Of a stretch of DNA of 47,295 bases, positions 39,801 to 47,295 are shown one piece after another. Made by a program: the position numbers and the translations under genes. The notes beneath the pieces were generated by a model. The model was not told the DNA's origin, ran no database searches, and worked only from the letters and a program-made list of their open reading frames with translations. The DNA lies in assembly GCA_013815685.1 (NCBI GenBank), contig JACDFR010000032.1, positions 1-47,295 on the forward strand, given 5' to 3'. How positions within the stretch are numbered: position 1 is the stretch's first letter; the number at the start of each line of letters is the position of its first letter. The stretch comes from Ramlibacter sp. (lineage in GTDB: Bacteria > Pseudomonadota > Gammaproteobacteria > Burkholderiales > Burkholderiaceae_C).

Positions 39801-39911
39801 GTCGGCGCCGGTGTAGCCGTCATTCAGGGCTGTGCCTGGTGCGTGGATGTGCGGGTCCCAACGGTGCCAAGTTGAACCGCGTGGATTGACTGCTTTGATT
39901 CCATGATCCAT
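36888..39911 (-). CDS. PHP-domain / SMC-like AAA ATPase (TrlF-like)
   Basis: The 1007-residue protein fuses an N-terminal PHP-type phosphoesterase to a RecF/SMC-like ATPase. PHP motifs are DPHIHAPG (19-26), GITDYCG (57-63) and HGSDAH (259-264). The ATPase has Walker A GARGSGKT (343-350), a long coiled-coil middle (about 440-780), a signature-like LSPGTRG, Walker B PLIIDQPEENLDP and the IIIVTHNANL switch. This architecture is named TrlF-like AAA ATPase in annotation resources (from memory) and is found in defence islands. The PHP histidines suggest nuclease or phosphatase action gated by ATP. The frame opens at a GTG (39947), but the ATG at 39911 precedes the usual NPRGSTWHRWDPHIH start, so I use it. 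Confidence 0.85.
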   Translation of the reverse strand: MDHGIKAVNPRGSTWHRWDPHIHAPGTALNDGYTGADPWAVFLEKVEKSDPPIRVLGITDYCGIDCYVETAERQKGGRLQGVGLIFPNIEFRLSIATAKGPGINLHLLFSPEASDHVDRIRTFLGGLTFSHQQEKFRCTRPDLIRLGRAIDAALTDEDSAYREGVNQFKVSLEALQDAFNNSAWLRANCLVAVSGGSIGGTSGLQDDGGQWAATRKNIERFANIIFSANPKQVAFYLGRGTATLEDLEIKWGGRKPCLHGSDAHTADRVGLPDQARRCWLHGDLTFETLRQAVIEPEGRVHIGEAPPQGALPGNAIRSVNVSNASWMHPPLVPINAGMVAIVGARGSGKTALADFIATGAYGVSERLNANSFLHRAQNFLQTTRAELIWENDERTSNEVASIEHENLWDAPHVQYLSQQFVEQLCSSEGLDDSLVAEIQRVIFDSHPEEARLDVADFGALLNLRMQAARDARDRHRHALGRATEGINAELVRKDGLAKLEKDRNETTRTLKTDRADRTQLVPKGQDQRAKQLEDFATAVEAKQRALAGVQARVQALASLQTDVSTFRTQTGPEWLVDAQERRADAGLSEDDWKQFKVDFTGDVDALLRQRRERAGAEASRIQGVVPKAPADSAPASDPNVPLIAHGTDLSAQPLSMLTQERARLQKLAGIDEQNARRYRLLTEKITRTDSILAKLNTEIERAKKADEMLRQLRGERTEAYRGIFEAIIEEEHELSQLYAPLQDRIAAGPRAVKKLSFSVRREIEIGAWASRGEQLLDLRKGPFRGRGELLKAAEDLLGDAWRRGPAEDAAAAMQAFMDAHAGSLRQQRLEDMPYLEWARSVSEWLYSTDHIQVGYGLRYENVDIERLSPGTRGIVLLLLYLAIDAHDDRPLIIDQPEENLDPQSVFEELVPAFCEAKKRRQIIIVTHNANLVVNTDVDQVIVARCGAHRPDELPEITYESGGLENPKIREAVCSILEGGERAFQERARRLRVNLTTPAPAARRPTVA

Positions 39912-39991
39912 ATGTGCCAACCCAAAGGGAAGTCTGAACAAGTGCACCGATCATGCCGTGATGCGTTGATTGACGCAAAGGAGTCTGCGCG

Positions 39992-40096
39992 ATGAGCCAG
40001 ATCAGTTTTGCGAATGCAGATTACACCAGCAAGCGGAAGAAGACCCGGCGCGAGGTGTTCCTTGAGGAGATGGAGCTGGTGGTGCCGTGGAAGGCT
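39992..40096 (+). pseudogene. IS5-family transposase remnant (N-terminal 35 codons)
   Basis: The reading frame starts MSQISFANADYTSKRKKTRR and continues EVFLEEMELVVPWKA, which is the typical N-terminus of IS5-group transposases. Similarity ends abruptly at about 40096, where the hairpin repeat begins, so the rest of the element is lost. An AAAGGAG ribosome binding site (39979-39985) remains in front of it. Confidence 0.75.
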
Positions 40097-40101
40097 GCGC
40101 C

Positions 40102-40165
40102 GCGAACGACTGCAATTGCGATCGTTCGTCTTCGCTCAACAAACTTCGGTCTGCCTATTCTCATC
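40102..40165. repeat. Island-flanking hairpin repeat, copy 2
   Basis: The sequence matches 35658-35727 in the same orientation, with CGAACGA/TCGTTCG as stem in place of GCGAAGAC/GTCTTCGC, so the stem bases differ but pairing is kept. It starts directly at the break in the IS5-type transposase. The short palindrome present in copy 1 is missing. Confidence 0.7.
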
Positions 40166-40237
40166 GCGGCATCTCCGTTCCACAGATACCGCACTGGCAT
40201 ACAAGACTAAAGCCAGTTATTTGCGGGACATGACATT

Positions 40238-40413
40238 AGGGCCTGTTCACACCATTTTTTGCAACGCGAACGTGGTTAAAACCGGGCAGCCGGCTCGGCG
40301 AAGTCAAGGAGGAGACGCGGGCATCGCCCGCGTCGGGGGACATGAGTCGAGTCGGCTGCCCGGTTTTAACCACGTTCCCTTCCGGTTGCTTGCAAAATAG
40401 TTGAACAGGCCCT
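40238..40413. repeat. Palindromic element, family A, copy 3
   Basis: The ends are AGGGCCTGTTCACACCATTT and TTGCAAAATAGTTGAACAGG then CCCT. Inside lie perfect 25-base arms at 40268-40292 and 40353-40377 (GAACGTGGTTAAAACCGGGC... and its inverse), with a further hairpin GACGCGGGC-ATC-GCCCGCGTC at 40314-40334. The last base is also the first plus-strand base of the TCA that encodes the TGA stop of the DsbG-like gene. The arm core GTGGTTAAAAC is shared with the copy at 13537. Confidence 0.82.
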
Positions 40414-41003
40414 CAGTTCGAGGGCGGGGCCAGGCCCAGCAGCTTGGCCAGGAGGGGCGTGGGCAAAGACCCTTCCTGCGTCACCATGGCGCCGGTCTGG
40501 GCATGCTGGGCCACGATGGTGGGGATCGAGGCGAAGCCGAAGCGGTTCATCACAGCCGTGTTCTTGCGCACGACCTCCCTGTTCGCCTCGATGTCGGTGC
40601 CCACGGCGATACCGCCCTTGCCCGCTGAAAGCGAAGCTTCGTGCTCGTCCATCGAGGCCACGGGATTTTTGGAGCCCAGCAAGGTGGCGCCCTGCATTTC
40701 ACTGGTCTTGTTCATCACCGCCACCGGCACCCAGATGAATTTGGCCTGGGACCGCAGGGGCTTGGCCGCGCCCCATAGCGCGGCGCAATGCGGGCACTGC
40801 GCGTCGAAGAAGACATAGACCGTGCGGGCGCTGATGGAAGAGCCCAGCGTGAAGCCGCTGACCTCGGCCTCGATGGCCGATATGGAGACGGGGGCGCCCG
40901 CCACTTTCGCCCCGCCGGACGGTGGCGCCGGGGCATCTTTGCAGGCAACCAGCAACAGGCTCGCGGCCAGGGCGCAAGCGGCATAGGACAGTGTTTGTTT
41001 CAT
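40413..41003 (-). CDS. DsbG/DsbC-like thiol-disulfide interchange lipoprotein
   Basis: The 196-residue protein has a lipoprotein signal with LLLVAC, lipid-modified Cys21, and a thioredoxin fold with CPHC at 70-73 in YVFFDAQCPHCAALW. The later FASIPTIVAQ supplies the cis-proline. It resembles DsbG/DsbC-type oxidoreductases that protect or isomerise periplasmic thiols, but lacks their N-terminal dimerisation domain. The frame is open upstream to 41126; ATG 41003 gives the proper signal peptide. It is divergent from the thioesterase gene. Confidence 0.88.
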   Translation of the reverse strand: MKQTLSYAACALAASLLLVACKDAPAPPSGGAKVAGAPVSISAIEAEVSGFTLGSSISARTVYVFFDAQCPHCAALWGAAKPLRSQAKFIWVPVAVMNKTSEMQGATLLGSKNPVASMDEHEASLSAGKGGIAVGTDIEANREVVRKNTAVMNRFGFASIPTIVAQHAQTGAMVTQEGSLPTPLLAKLLGLAPPSN

Positions 41004-41125
41004 TGCTTGTGACTCGAAGGGCGATCCCGGCACTTTAACCGCGGCCGGCCGGGCGGCCGGACGGCGGCGTCCCTGCCGATAATGGTGCTGCGACATAACG
41101 TGCGTCAATGAACTCAGGAGCGACA

Positions 41126-41671
41126 ATGACCGAGGCGAATCAGCTCGAAGCCTGGCTGGCGAAGGAGCGCGAAGTAAGGGCCCGGCTCGATGCCGGGATG
41201 GGCGTGGGTGTCATAGCCCCCTCTCACGCGGCCGGCAAAAGCGGGATCGAGGTATTGCGGGCCATGCTGCGCGGCGAGGTGCCCTATCCCCACATCGCCA
41301 AGACGCTGGACTTCTCGATCATCGAAGTGGAAGAAGGGCGCGCTGTCTTCCAGGGCACCCCCGGCACTGCGCACCTGAACCCGATGGGGTCGATCCATGG
41401 CGGCTGGTATGCCACCCTGCTCGACTCGGCCCTGGGCTGCGCCATCCACACCGTGATGCCGCCGGGCCGCGGCTACACCACGGCCGAGCTTGGCATCAAC
41501 CTGGTCAAGGCGATCGGCGCCAAAGCGCCGCGGGTTCGGGCCGAAGGCAAGGTCATCCATTGCGGCAGGCAGCTCGCGACGGCCGAAGCGCGGCTGTACG
41601 GCCCCGATGGAACCTTGTACGCGCATGGCACGACGACCTGCCTGGTCTTCGAGTTGCCGGCGCAAAAGTAA
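41126..41671 (+). CDS. PaaI-family thioesterase (hotdog fold)
   Basis: The 181-residue protein contains the hotdog signature [20 protein letters not shown] followed by [13 protein letters not shown] and [20 protein letters not shown]. PaaI-type enzymes hydrolyse acyl- or aryl-CoA thioesters. The ATG at 41126 is preceded by AGGAG at 41116-41120. An in-frame ATG at 41108 lies before that site and is rejected. The substrate is unknown, and its neighbours give no clear hint. Confidence 0.9.
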   Translation: MTEANQLEAWLAKEREVRARLDAGMGVGVIAPSHAAGKSGIEVLRAMLRGEVPYPHIAKTLDFSIIEVEEGRAVFQGTPGTAHLNPMGSIHGGWYATLLDSALGCAIHTVMPPGRGYTTAELGINLVKAIGAKAPRVRAEGKVIHCGRQLATAEARLYGPDGTLYAHGTTTCLVFELPAQK

Positions 41672-41688
41672 GCGGCCGGGGGCGCCCT

Positions 41689-42900
41689 TCAGCCCCCCAG
41701 CGCCCGCTCCAGCAGCAAGCCCGCCGCCAGGCAGTCGCTGTCGCCGCCCGGCGGCGCGACCAGTTGCAGCCCCATCGGCCGGTTGTTGATGCCCACGGCG
41801 CCCGGCACACCGAGGCAGGGCGTGCCCAGCAGCGTCCACGCGCGGTTGAAGGTGGATGCCCCGGTGCTTGCGTAACCCAGGGGCGGCTCGTCGGGCGCGC
41901 TGGGGGTGAGCAGCACGTCGATGCCCGGCAGCCAGTCGCGGCAGTCCAGGCGTGCCTGGCGCGCCACTGCCTGCGCCAGGGCGTAGGAATCGTCCGTGAT
42001 ATGGCGGCAGGCCAGAAGGAACTGGCGCAGCAGCGGGGACAGCCGGTCCAGGCCGGTATCCATCTCGAGCGCCATCGCGCGCGCCGCCTCCCATCCCTGG
42101 ACCGTATCGTGCGCGCCGAAGGCATCCCCGGCCCAGGTGGGCAAGGTGCACGGCACCACGCGCGCACCCGCATCGCCCAGAGCCTGGACAGCACGCGCCA
42201 TCGCCTGGCGGGCGCTTGCCGAGACTTCCCCCCAGGGGTAAGACTCGGGCACACCGACAGTCCACTCGCCCGGCTCGCGCGCCGCCGGCGCCATGATGCG
42301 CTGGCCGCTGGCGGCCCGGGCGAATTCACTGACCTCGGTGACCGTGCGGGCGAACAGGCCCACGGTGTCGAGCGACCAGGAGAAGCATTTCATTCCGGCG
42401 GTGGGCAGCACGCCGAAGCTCGGCTTGAAGCCCGCAATGCCGCAATACGAGGCCGGCCGGACCGTCGAGCCGCCGGTTTGGGACCCGAGCGCCAGCTGAA
42501 CCAGGCCCGCCGCCACGGCCGCCGCCGAGCCCGAGGAGGAACCGCCCGGCGTGCAGCCGGGCGCGGCGGGGTTGAGCGTGGGCGCGGGCTGCAGGTACGC
42601 GAATTCGGTGGTGACCGCCTTGCCGATCACCAGGGCGCCGGCCTGGCGAACGATGCCGACCATCGCGGCTTCGGTCGACGGCTGATGGCCCGAGTAGATC
42701 GGCGAGCCGTAGGCGGTGGGAAAATCCGCGGTGTCGAAGATGTCCTTCACGGCCACCAGCTTGCCCGCCAGGGGGCCGCTGAGCTGCCGCGCCATGCTCG
42801 TGGCCGACAGTTCGTCGCGCACCGCGGTGAAGGCCTTCAGGCTCACGTTCGCCGTCCTGATCATCGCCAGGGTTTGCGCAAGGGTGTCGGGGCGGGCCAT
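41689..42900 (-). CDS. Amidase-signature family hydrolase
   Basis: The 403-residue protein has the Ser-cisSer-Lys triad of amidase-signature enzymes: Lys52 in [11 protein letters not shown], Ser122 in [14 protein letters not shown] and Ser145 in [15 protein letters not shown]. It hydrolyses an amide, but whether it acts on free amides, aryl amides or allophanate-like compounds cannot be told. The GatA role is unlikely because the protein is short and gatB/gatC are absent. The open frame extends upstream over the glyoxalase gene; ATG 42900 is used. It is divergent from gloA and convergent with the thioesterase. Confidence 0.88.
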   Translation of the reverse strand: MARPDTLAQTLAMIRTANVSLKAFTAVRDELSATSMARQLSGPLAGKLVAVKDIFDTADFPTAYGSPIYSGHQPSTEAAMVGIVRQAGALVIGKAVTTEFAYLQPAPTLNPAAPGCTPGGSSSGSAAAVAAGLVQLALGSQTGGSTVRPASYCGIAGFKPSFGVLPTAGMKCFSWSLDTVGLFARTVTEVSEFARAASGQRIMAPAAREPGEWTVGVPESYPWGEVSASARQAMARAVQALGDAGARVVPCTLPTWAGDAFGAHDTVQGWEAARAMALEMDTGLDRLSPLLRQFLLACRHITDDSYALAQAVARQARLDCRDWLPGIDVLLTPSAPDEPPLGYASTGASTFNRAWTLLGTPCLGVPGAVGINNRPMGLQLVAPPGGDSDCLAAGLLLERALGG

Positions 42901-42975
42901 TGGGTTGCCTTGAAGAGCTTCACAGATTATCCCAGCAGGCCCGAAAGGCGCAACCATATTCTTCATAATCGGTCC

Positions 42976-43371
42976 ATGAAATTCCTGCACACCATGCTGC
43001 GCGTCGGCGACCTGCAGCGCTCGGTCGACTTCTACACCCGTGTCCTTGGCATGACCCTCTTGCGCACCACCGAACGCCCCGACCAGAAGTACTCGCTGGC
43101 ATTCGTGGGCTTCGGCAGCAACCCGGAGCATGCCGAGATCGAACTGACCTGGAACCACGGCGTCGGCAGCTATGAGCTGGGTACGGCGTACGGGCACATC
43201 GCGCTGGGCGTGGCGGACGTGTACGCCGCCTGCGACCGGATTCGCGCCGGCGGCGGCAACATCACCCGCGATCCCGGGCCGGTCAAGGGCGGCTCGACCG
43301 TCATCGCCTTCGTCACCGATCCGGACGGCTACAAAATCGAGCTGATCCAGCGGCCGGGCGAATCAGCGTAG
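42976..43371 (+). CDS. gloA: Lactoylglutathione lyase (glyoxalase I)
   Basis: The 131-residue protein is a standard Glo[41 protein letters not shown], metal ligands His5, Glu in EIELTWNHG, His in YGHIALGV and Glu in YKIELIQR. It turns the methylglyoxal-glutathione adduct into S-lactoylglutathione. Methylglyoxal is a by-product of triose phosphates, which the adjacent Entner-Doudoroff genes produce. Its 3' end overlaps that of the convergent eda gene by 9 bases. Confidence 0.96.
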   Translation: MKFLHTMLRVGDLQRSVDFYTRVLGMTLLRTTERPDQKYSLAFVGFGSNPEHAEIELTWNHGVGSYELGTAYGHIALGVADVYAACDRIRAGGGNITRDPGPVKGGSTVIAFVTDPDGYKIELIQRPGESA

Positions 43372-43998
43372 CGCCACGGCTTCCCGCGCAAGCTGGGTGA
43401 TGCGCGCCCAGTCGGCCCGCGCCACCGCGTCGGGCGGGGTCAGCCACGACCCGCCGACACAGACCACATTCGACATGCCCAGGAATTGCGTCGCGTTGTC
43501 CCGGGTGATCCCGCCGGTTGGACAGAATCTCACGTCGCCGAACGGGCCCTGCCAGGCCTTGAGCATCGCCAGACCGCCGGCCTGCACGGCCGGGAAGAAC
43601 TTGAGTTCGGTGTACCCGTCCTCCTGCGCGGCCATGATCTCGCTGCCGGTGGCCACGCCGGGCAGCAGCGGCAGCGACAGTTCGCGGCAGGCCTTGCCCA
43701 TGGCGCTGGTATAGCCGGGGCTGACGGCGAACCGGGCGCCCGCCATGGCGGCGGCCTGCGCATCGGCCGCGCTGCGCACGGTCCCCGCGCCGGCGACGGC
43801 CTCGGGCACCTCGCGCGCGATCGCTTCGATACACGCCAACGCGACCGGCGTGCGCAGGGTCACCTCCAGCATGCGAATGCCCCCCGCGACCAGGGCACGG
43901 GCCAGCGGCACGGCCTGCGCCACATCCGACAGGACGATCACCGGAATCACCGGGGCGGCGCGCATCACCTCCAGCGAGGTCAGCTTGTTCACAGCCAT
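43363..43998 (-). CDS. eda: KDPG aldolase (2-keto-3-deoxy-6-phosphogluconate aldolase)
   Basis: The 211-residue aldolase has [45 protein letters not shown], the Schiff-base lysine in ELKFFPAVQ and [10 protein letters not shown], all typical of Eda. It cleaves KDPG to pyruvate and glyceraldehyde-3-phosphate. It overlaps the end of edd by 10 bases, so the two are coupled. The ATG at 43998 is used; longer upstream frame shadows edd. KDPG made by KdgK from the other cluster would also be its substrate. Confidence 0.95.
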   Translation of the reverse strand: MAVNKLTSLEVMRAAPVIPVIVLSDVAQAVPLARALVAGGIRMLEVTLRTPVALACIEAIAREVPEAVAGAGTVRSAADAQAAAMAGARFAVSPGYTSAMGKACRELSLPLLPGVATGSEIMAAQEDGYTELKFFPAVQAGGLAMLKAWQGPFGDVRFCPTGGITRDNATQFLGMSNVVCVGGSWLTPPDAVARADWARITQLAREAVALR

Positions 43999-45809
43999 GT
44001 GCAGGCGCCCTCCTCCGCGGCCAGCGCGTGACGCCGGAACGAGGTGAACAGCTCGCGGCCCATGCCGATGGCATTGGATGCCTTCAGTTGTTCCGGCATG
44101 GCGGTGTTCTCGCGGGCACTCCACTCGGCGTCGCCGACCAGCGCCTGCAAGGTGCCCGCCACGGCGTCCAGGCGCACGGTATCGCCGTCGCGCAGCCTGG
44201 CCAGCGGCCCGCCCGCGGCGGCCTCGGGGGAGACGTGAATCGCCGCGGGCACCTTGCCTGAGGCGCCGCTCATGCGGCCGTCGGTGACAAGCGCGACCTT
44301 GAAGCCACGCCCCTGCAGGACCGCCAGCGGCGGCGTGAGCTTGTGCAGTTCGGGCATGCCGTTGGCCTGCGGGCCTTGCCAGCGCACCACGCAGATGACG
44401 TCGCGCTCCAGCTCCCCGGCATTGAAGGCGCGCTGCAGGTCGTCCTGGGCGTCGAAGACGCGCGCCGGCGCCTCGATCACGTACCGGTCCTGCGGCACGG
44501 CCGACACCTTGATCACGCTGCGGCCCAGGTTGCCGGTCAGAAGTTTGAGGCCGCCCGTGGGGCCAAAGGGGTCGGTGGCGGGCCGCACCACATCGGTGTC
44601 GCGCGACGGGCCGATGTCGCGCCAGCGCAAGCCCCCGGCTTCGGCCAGCTCCGGCTCGCGCGTGTATTCCCGCAGGCCGGCCTCGCGCACCGCCAGCACG
44701 TCCTCGTGCATCAGGCCCGCGTCGAGCAGTTCGCGGATCACGAAGCCCGGCCCTCCGGCCGCCTGGAACTGGTTCACGTCCGCGGTGCCGTTGGGGTAGA
44801 CCCGGCTGAGCAGGGGGACGACGGCCGACAGTTCGGCGAAATCGTCCCAGTCGATGCGGATGCCCGCGGCGCGCGCGACCGCGACCCAGTGAATGAGGTG
44901 ATTGGTCGAGCCGCCGGTTGCCAGCAGCGCCGCCATCGCATTGACGATCGCCCGCTCGTCGACCAGCCGGCCGATCGGCACGAAGCGCCGCGCCCGGGTG
45001 ATGCCCAGCACCGTGCGCACAGCTTCGCGGGTGAGCGCCTCGCGCAGTGCATTGCCCGGGTTGACGAAGGCGGTGCCGGGCACATGCAGCCCCATCGCCT
45101 CCATCAGCATCTGGTTGCTGTTGGCAGTGCCGTAGAACGTGCAGGTGCCCGGCGAATGGTAGGCCCGCGACTCGGCGTCCAGCAGGGCTTCACGGCCCAC
45201 CAGCCCCTGCGCCGCCTGTTCCCGCACCCTGGCTTTTTCGCTGTTGGACAAGCCGCTGGGCATGGGCCCGCCGGGAACGAAGACCGTCGGCAGGTGGCCG
45301 AAATGCAGCGCGCCGATCAGAAGGCCCGGCACGATCTTGTCGCAGATGCCCAGCATCAGTGCGGCGTCGAAGACGTCGTGGCTGAGGGAGACAGCCGTGG
45401 CCATGGCGATCACGTCGCGCGAGAACAGGCTCAGCTCCATGCCGGCCGTGCCCTGCGTGACGCCGTCGCACATTGCGGGCACGCCGCCCGCCACCTGCGC
45501 GGTGGCGCCGTGCCGGCGCGCCTCGTCCTTGATCACGTCCGGAAATCCCGCGAAGGGCGCATGCGCCGACAGCATGTCGTTGTACGAGGTCACGATGGCG
45601 ACATTGGGTGCCTTCTCGGCCACGACCCTGAACTTGTCGTTGGCCGGCAGGGCCGCGAAGGCATGGGCCACATTGGCGCAGCCCATGCGGTCGGCGCCGC
45701 GGTCGCGCGCCGCGGCCGCTTCGATGTGCTGGAGGTATTGGGCGCGGCCGGGTGCGCTGCGATGCCGGATGCGCCCGGTCACGGCCGCAACCACAGGGTG
45801 GAGTTTCAT
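43989..45809 (-). CDS. edd: 6-phosphogluconate dehydratase
   Basis: The 606-residue Edd converts 6-phosphogluconate to KDPG with an Fe-S cluster. Family parts are [72 protein letters not shown] and [10 protein letters not shown], with the three cluster cysteines in MCDG, GICDK and GTCTF. The length is normal for Edd. It leads the edd-eda pair. No ribosome binding site is obvious in front of the ATG. Confidence 0.95.
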   Translation of the reverse strand: MKLHPVVAAVTGRIRHRSAPGRAQYLQHIEAAAARDRGADRMGCANVAHAFAALPANDKFRVVAEKAPNVAIVTSYNDMLSAHAPFAGFPDVIKDEARRHGATAQVAGGVPAMCDGVTQGTAGMELSLFSRDVIAMATAVSLSHDVFDAALMLGICDKIVPGLLIGALHFGHLPTVFVPGGPMPSGLSNSEKARVREQAAQGLVGREALLDAESRAYHSPGTCTFYGTANSNQMLMEAMGLHVPGTAFVNPGNALREALTREAVRTVLGITRARRFVPIGRLVDERAIVNAMAALLATGGSTNHLIHWVAVARAAGIRIDWDDFAELSAVVPLLSRVYPNGTADVNQFQAAGGPGFVIRELLDAGLMHEDVLAVREAGLREYTREPELAEAGGLRWRDIGPSRDTDVVRPATDPFGPTGGLKLLTGNLGRSVIKVSAVPQDRYVIEAPARVFDAQDDLQRAFNAGELERDVICVVRWQGPQANGMPELHKLTPPLAVLQGRGFKVALVTDGRMSGASGKVPAAIHVSPEAAAGGPLARLRDGDTVRLDAVAGTLQALVGDAEWSARENTAMPEQLKASNAIGMGRELFTSFRRHALAAEEGACTWL

Positions 45810-45933
45810 TGGGGTCGGGTCGCTGATGACGGGTCATCCTACCCCGGAAGCCTGGCTCGATGGTGTGCCCGGGTTACGAACGGGTTACCAACGCGCGGGG
45901 GTCCGGCGCCGGCGCCGGCGCTAAAGTCACGCC

Positions 45934-46530
45934 ATGAGCCCGACTGGCGATGTATCGAAACCGTTGCGCGACCCCGCGTCGATGCTGGAGAAAGTGCTGC
46001 GCGAGTGGGGCGGCCATGAAGACCTGTGGATCTTCGGCTATGGCTCGCTCATCTGGAAGCCGGATTTCGAGTTTGCGGAGCGCCGGCCGGCCAAGGTGCA
46101 CGGCTGGCATCGGGCGCTGAAGATGTGGAGCCGCATCAACCGGGGCACGCCCGAACAGCCTGGCCTGGTGTTCGGCATGCTGTCGGGCGGCTGCTGCCAG
46201 GGCATGGTCTTTCGCATCCCCAGGCAGAGCGGGCCGGCGGTGCTGGCCCGGCTGTGGTCGCGCGAGATGACCAACGCCGTGTACGACCCCAGGTGGCTGA
46301 CTTGCCACACCAGCCACGGCCCCGTTCGGGCACTGGCCTTCACGCTGTCGCGCAAGAGCCCCAACCATACCGGCGTGCTGAGCGAGGACGAATACCGCCG
46401 GATATTCACCGAGGCGAGCGGCATCTACGGCACCACGCTGGACTACGCCCACCGCACGTGGGAAGAGCTTCGGCGCCATAACATCCATGACCGCGGCCTG
46501 GAGCGGCTGCTGAAGCTGCTGCAGCGCTAG
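45934..46530 (+). CDS. ChaC-like glutathione-specific gamma-glutamylcyclotransferase
   Basis: The 198-residue protein opens the domain with WIFGYGSLIWKPDFEF, followed by RINRGTPEQPGLVFGMLSGG and a Glu in FTEASGIYGTT that fits the catalytic acid. ChaC enzymes degrade glutathione to 5-oxoproline and Cys-Gly. It starts at ATG 45934 shortly after a GGCGCC-rich stretch and lies before sodC with a 60-base gap. A link to oxidative stress through glutathione turnover is plausible. Confidence 0.9.
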   Translation: MSPTGDVSKPLRDPASMLEKVLREWGGHEDLWIFGYGSLIWKPDFEFAERRPAKVHGWHRALKMWSRINRGTPEQPGLVFGMLSGGCCQGMVFRIPRQSGPAVLARLWSREMTNAVYDPRWLTCHTSHGPVRALAFTLSRKSPNHTGVLSEDEYRRIFTEASGIYGTTLDYAHRTWEELRRHNIHDRGLERLLKLLQR

Positions 46531-46590
46531 GAAGGCGCTACGGACGCACTTTTTTGGATACCATGCCGGAAACCACAACCAGGAGACTCG

Positions 46591-47103
46591 ATGACCCAGC
46601 GCGTACTTTGCATCCTCGCCGCGGCGGCATTGGCCGGCTGCGCGGCGCCGCGGGGGCCGGCGGCCACCGCCTCGCTGCAGCCCACCACCGGCAACAGCGC
46701 CAGCGGCACCGTCCGCTTCGTGCAGGCGGGGCGCCAGGTGCTGGTCAGCGGCGAAGTGCGGGGGCTCAAGCCCAACGCCGAGCACGGCTTCCACGTCCAT
46801 GAGAAGGGCGACTGCTCCAGCGGCGACGGCATGAGCACCGGCGGGCACTTCAACCCCGACGGCAAGGCCCACGGCCAGCATGCCCAGGGCGCGCACCATG
46901 CGGGTGACTTGCCCAGCCTGAAAGCGGATGCCGGCGGCGTGGCCAGGTTCAACTTCGAATCCACCGGCATTTCGCTGGGCGCTGGCGGCGCCGATGTCGT
47001 GGGCAAGGGCTTGATCGTCCATCGCGACCCGGACGACTACAAGACGCAGCCCACCGGCAATGCCGGCCCGCGCCTGGCCTGCGCCGTGATCGTCAAATCC
47101 TAG
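46591..47103 (+). CDS. sodC: Periplasmic Cu/Zn superoxide dismutase, lipoprotein
   Basis: The 170-residue SodC has a lipobox (ALAGC, Cys17). Metal ligands are His68 and His70 (GFHVHEKGDC), His86 (GGHFNPD), a His near 94-103 (KAHGQHAQGAHHAGDLP with Asp106 as Zn ligand) and His144 (LIVHRDPDD). Disulfide cysteines are 75 and 164, and Arg161 guides the substrate. It dismutates superoxide outside the inner membrane. AGGAG at 46581-46585 precedes the start. It has its own promoter space of 60 bases. Confidence 0.95.
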   Translation: MTQRVLCILAAAALAGCAAPRGPAATASLQPTTGNSASGTVRFVQAGRQVLVSGEVRGLKPNAEHGFHVHEKGDCSSGDGMSTGGHFNPDGKAHGQHAQGAHHAGDLPSLKADAGGVARFNFESTGISLGAGGADVVGKGLIVHRDPDDYKTQPTGNAGPRLACAVIVKS

Positions 47104-47295
47104 CGTCTGGATTGACGCGGCAAAGGCGTGTCCGGGCAGGCCGCGGCGCATCGACAAGGCGGTCGGTGCTGCGCCCCGACTACCCTGGGTTTGCTCGATC
47201 CCGTGGCCTGTCGCAGAACTCACTGCGCGCCCTAAGGCCGCTGCGTTCAAACAAGCTGCGACAAATCAGAGCACGATGCGCGCTGAAGCGCGCGG
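47104..47295. other. Non-coding end of the window with two hairpins
   Basis: No gene is supported. TGTCGCAG (47209-47216) and CTGCGACA (47256-47263) are perfect inverted repeats about 40 bases apart. GCGCGCT-GA-AGCGCGC (47278-47293) is a short strong hairpin. The first pair may belong to a repeat or mobile-element end cut by the window edge. Confidence 0.4.

Larger units (their letters stand above)
39912..40412. other. Non-coding right junction of the island
   Basis: No intact gene lies here. In order it holds an unassigned 80-base stretch, an IS5-type transposase start (39992-40096), the second hairpin repeat (40102-40165), an unassigned stretch, and the family A palindromic element (40238-40413). 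The promoter of the PHP-ATPase gene should lie at its left end; I cannot place it. Confidence 0.55.

Noticed and set aside
47209..47295. Possible tRNA or tmRNA end at the right edge
   Set aside because: The inverted repeats do not fit a cloverleaf or CCA-adjacent acceptor stem, and the sequence is cut by the window end.

Overview
The window is GC-rich chromosomal DNA of a betaproteobacterium, most likely Burkholderiales, family Comamonadaceae (Variovorax/Ramlibacter-like). This rests on the Bug-type (TTT) and TAXI binding proteins, the DUF1631 proteins, the Entner-Doudoroff and TRAP gene sets, and a palindromic repeat of the 'CCCCCAAGGGGGC...CCTTGGGGCGG' type that I know from that family. No rRNA, tRNA, CRISPR array or complete insertion sequence was seen.

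Layout. 1-3454: a repeat, then a two-gene signalling unit on the minus strand (double-domain KaiC-like ATPase followed by a hybrid histidine kinase). 3560-8484: an acyl-CoA ligase gene divergent from a plus-strand run of TTT binding protein, glycerophosphodiesterase and MFS transporter. 8498-8620: two palindromic repeats back to back. 8617-10430: a MerR regulator (CadR/PbrR type) overlapping a DMT exporter with a 24-histidine tail, beside the decayed 3' half of a CDF-type cation transporter. 10420-23255: mainly housekeeping and unknown-function genes: a DUF883-like protein, a P1-family peptidase overlapping a TAXI protein, a DUF3606 protein, two DUF1631 paralogues on either side of yidB-like and ettA, and an RhlE-type helicase whose 3' end overlaps the next gene by 155 bases.

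23265-35525: a sugar-acid catabolic region. The minus-strand run is 2-hydroxyacid dehydrogenase, cupin, FadR/DgoR-like regulator, DctQ, DctM and DctP, then a transglutaminase-like protein and an enolase-superfamily enzyme. Divergent from it is a plus-strand operon with an IlvD/Edd-family aldonate dehydratase, KDG kinase, KDGal kinase, KDPGal aldolase and an SDR sugar dehydrogenase. Together these can import an acid sugar, dehydrate it to a 2-keto-3-deoxy acid, phosphorylate it and split it. The classical Entner-Doudoroff genes edd and eda lie further right (43363-45809).

35526-40413: an island of visibly lower GC holding a PHP-domain/SMC-like ATPase (TrlF-like) and an unrecognised partner gene. 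It is bracketed by two copies of a hairpin repeat, an IS5-family transposase remnant and a palindromic element, and is a candidate mobile defence locus. 40413-47295: DsbG-like lipoprotein, thioesterase, amidase, glyoxalase I, eda-edd, ChaC-like cyclotransferase and periplasmic Cu/Zn superoxide dismutase.

Two sequence-level themes run through the window. Palindromic elements of two families end exactly on stop codons. A Comamonadaceae-type palindromic repeat has been absorbed in frame into two different coding sequences.
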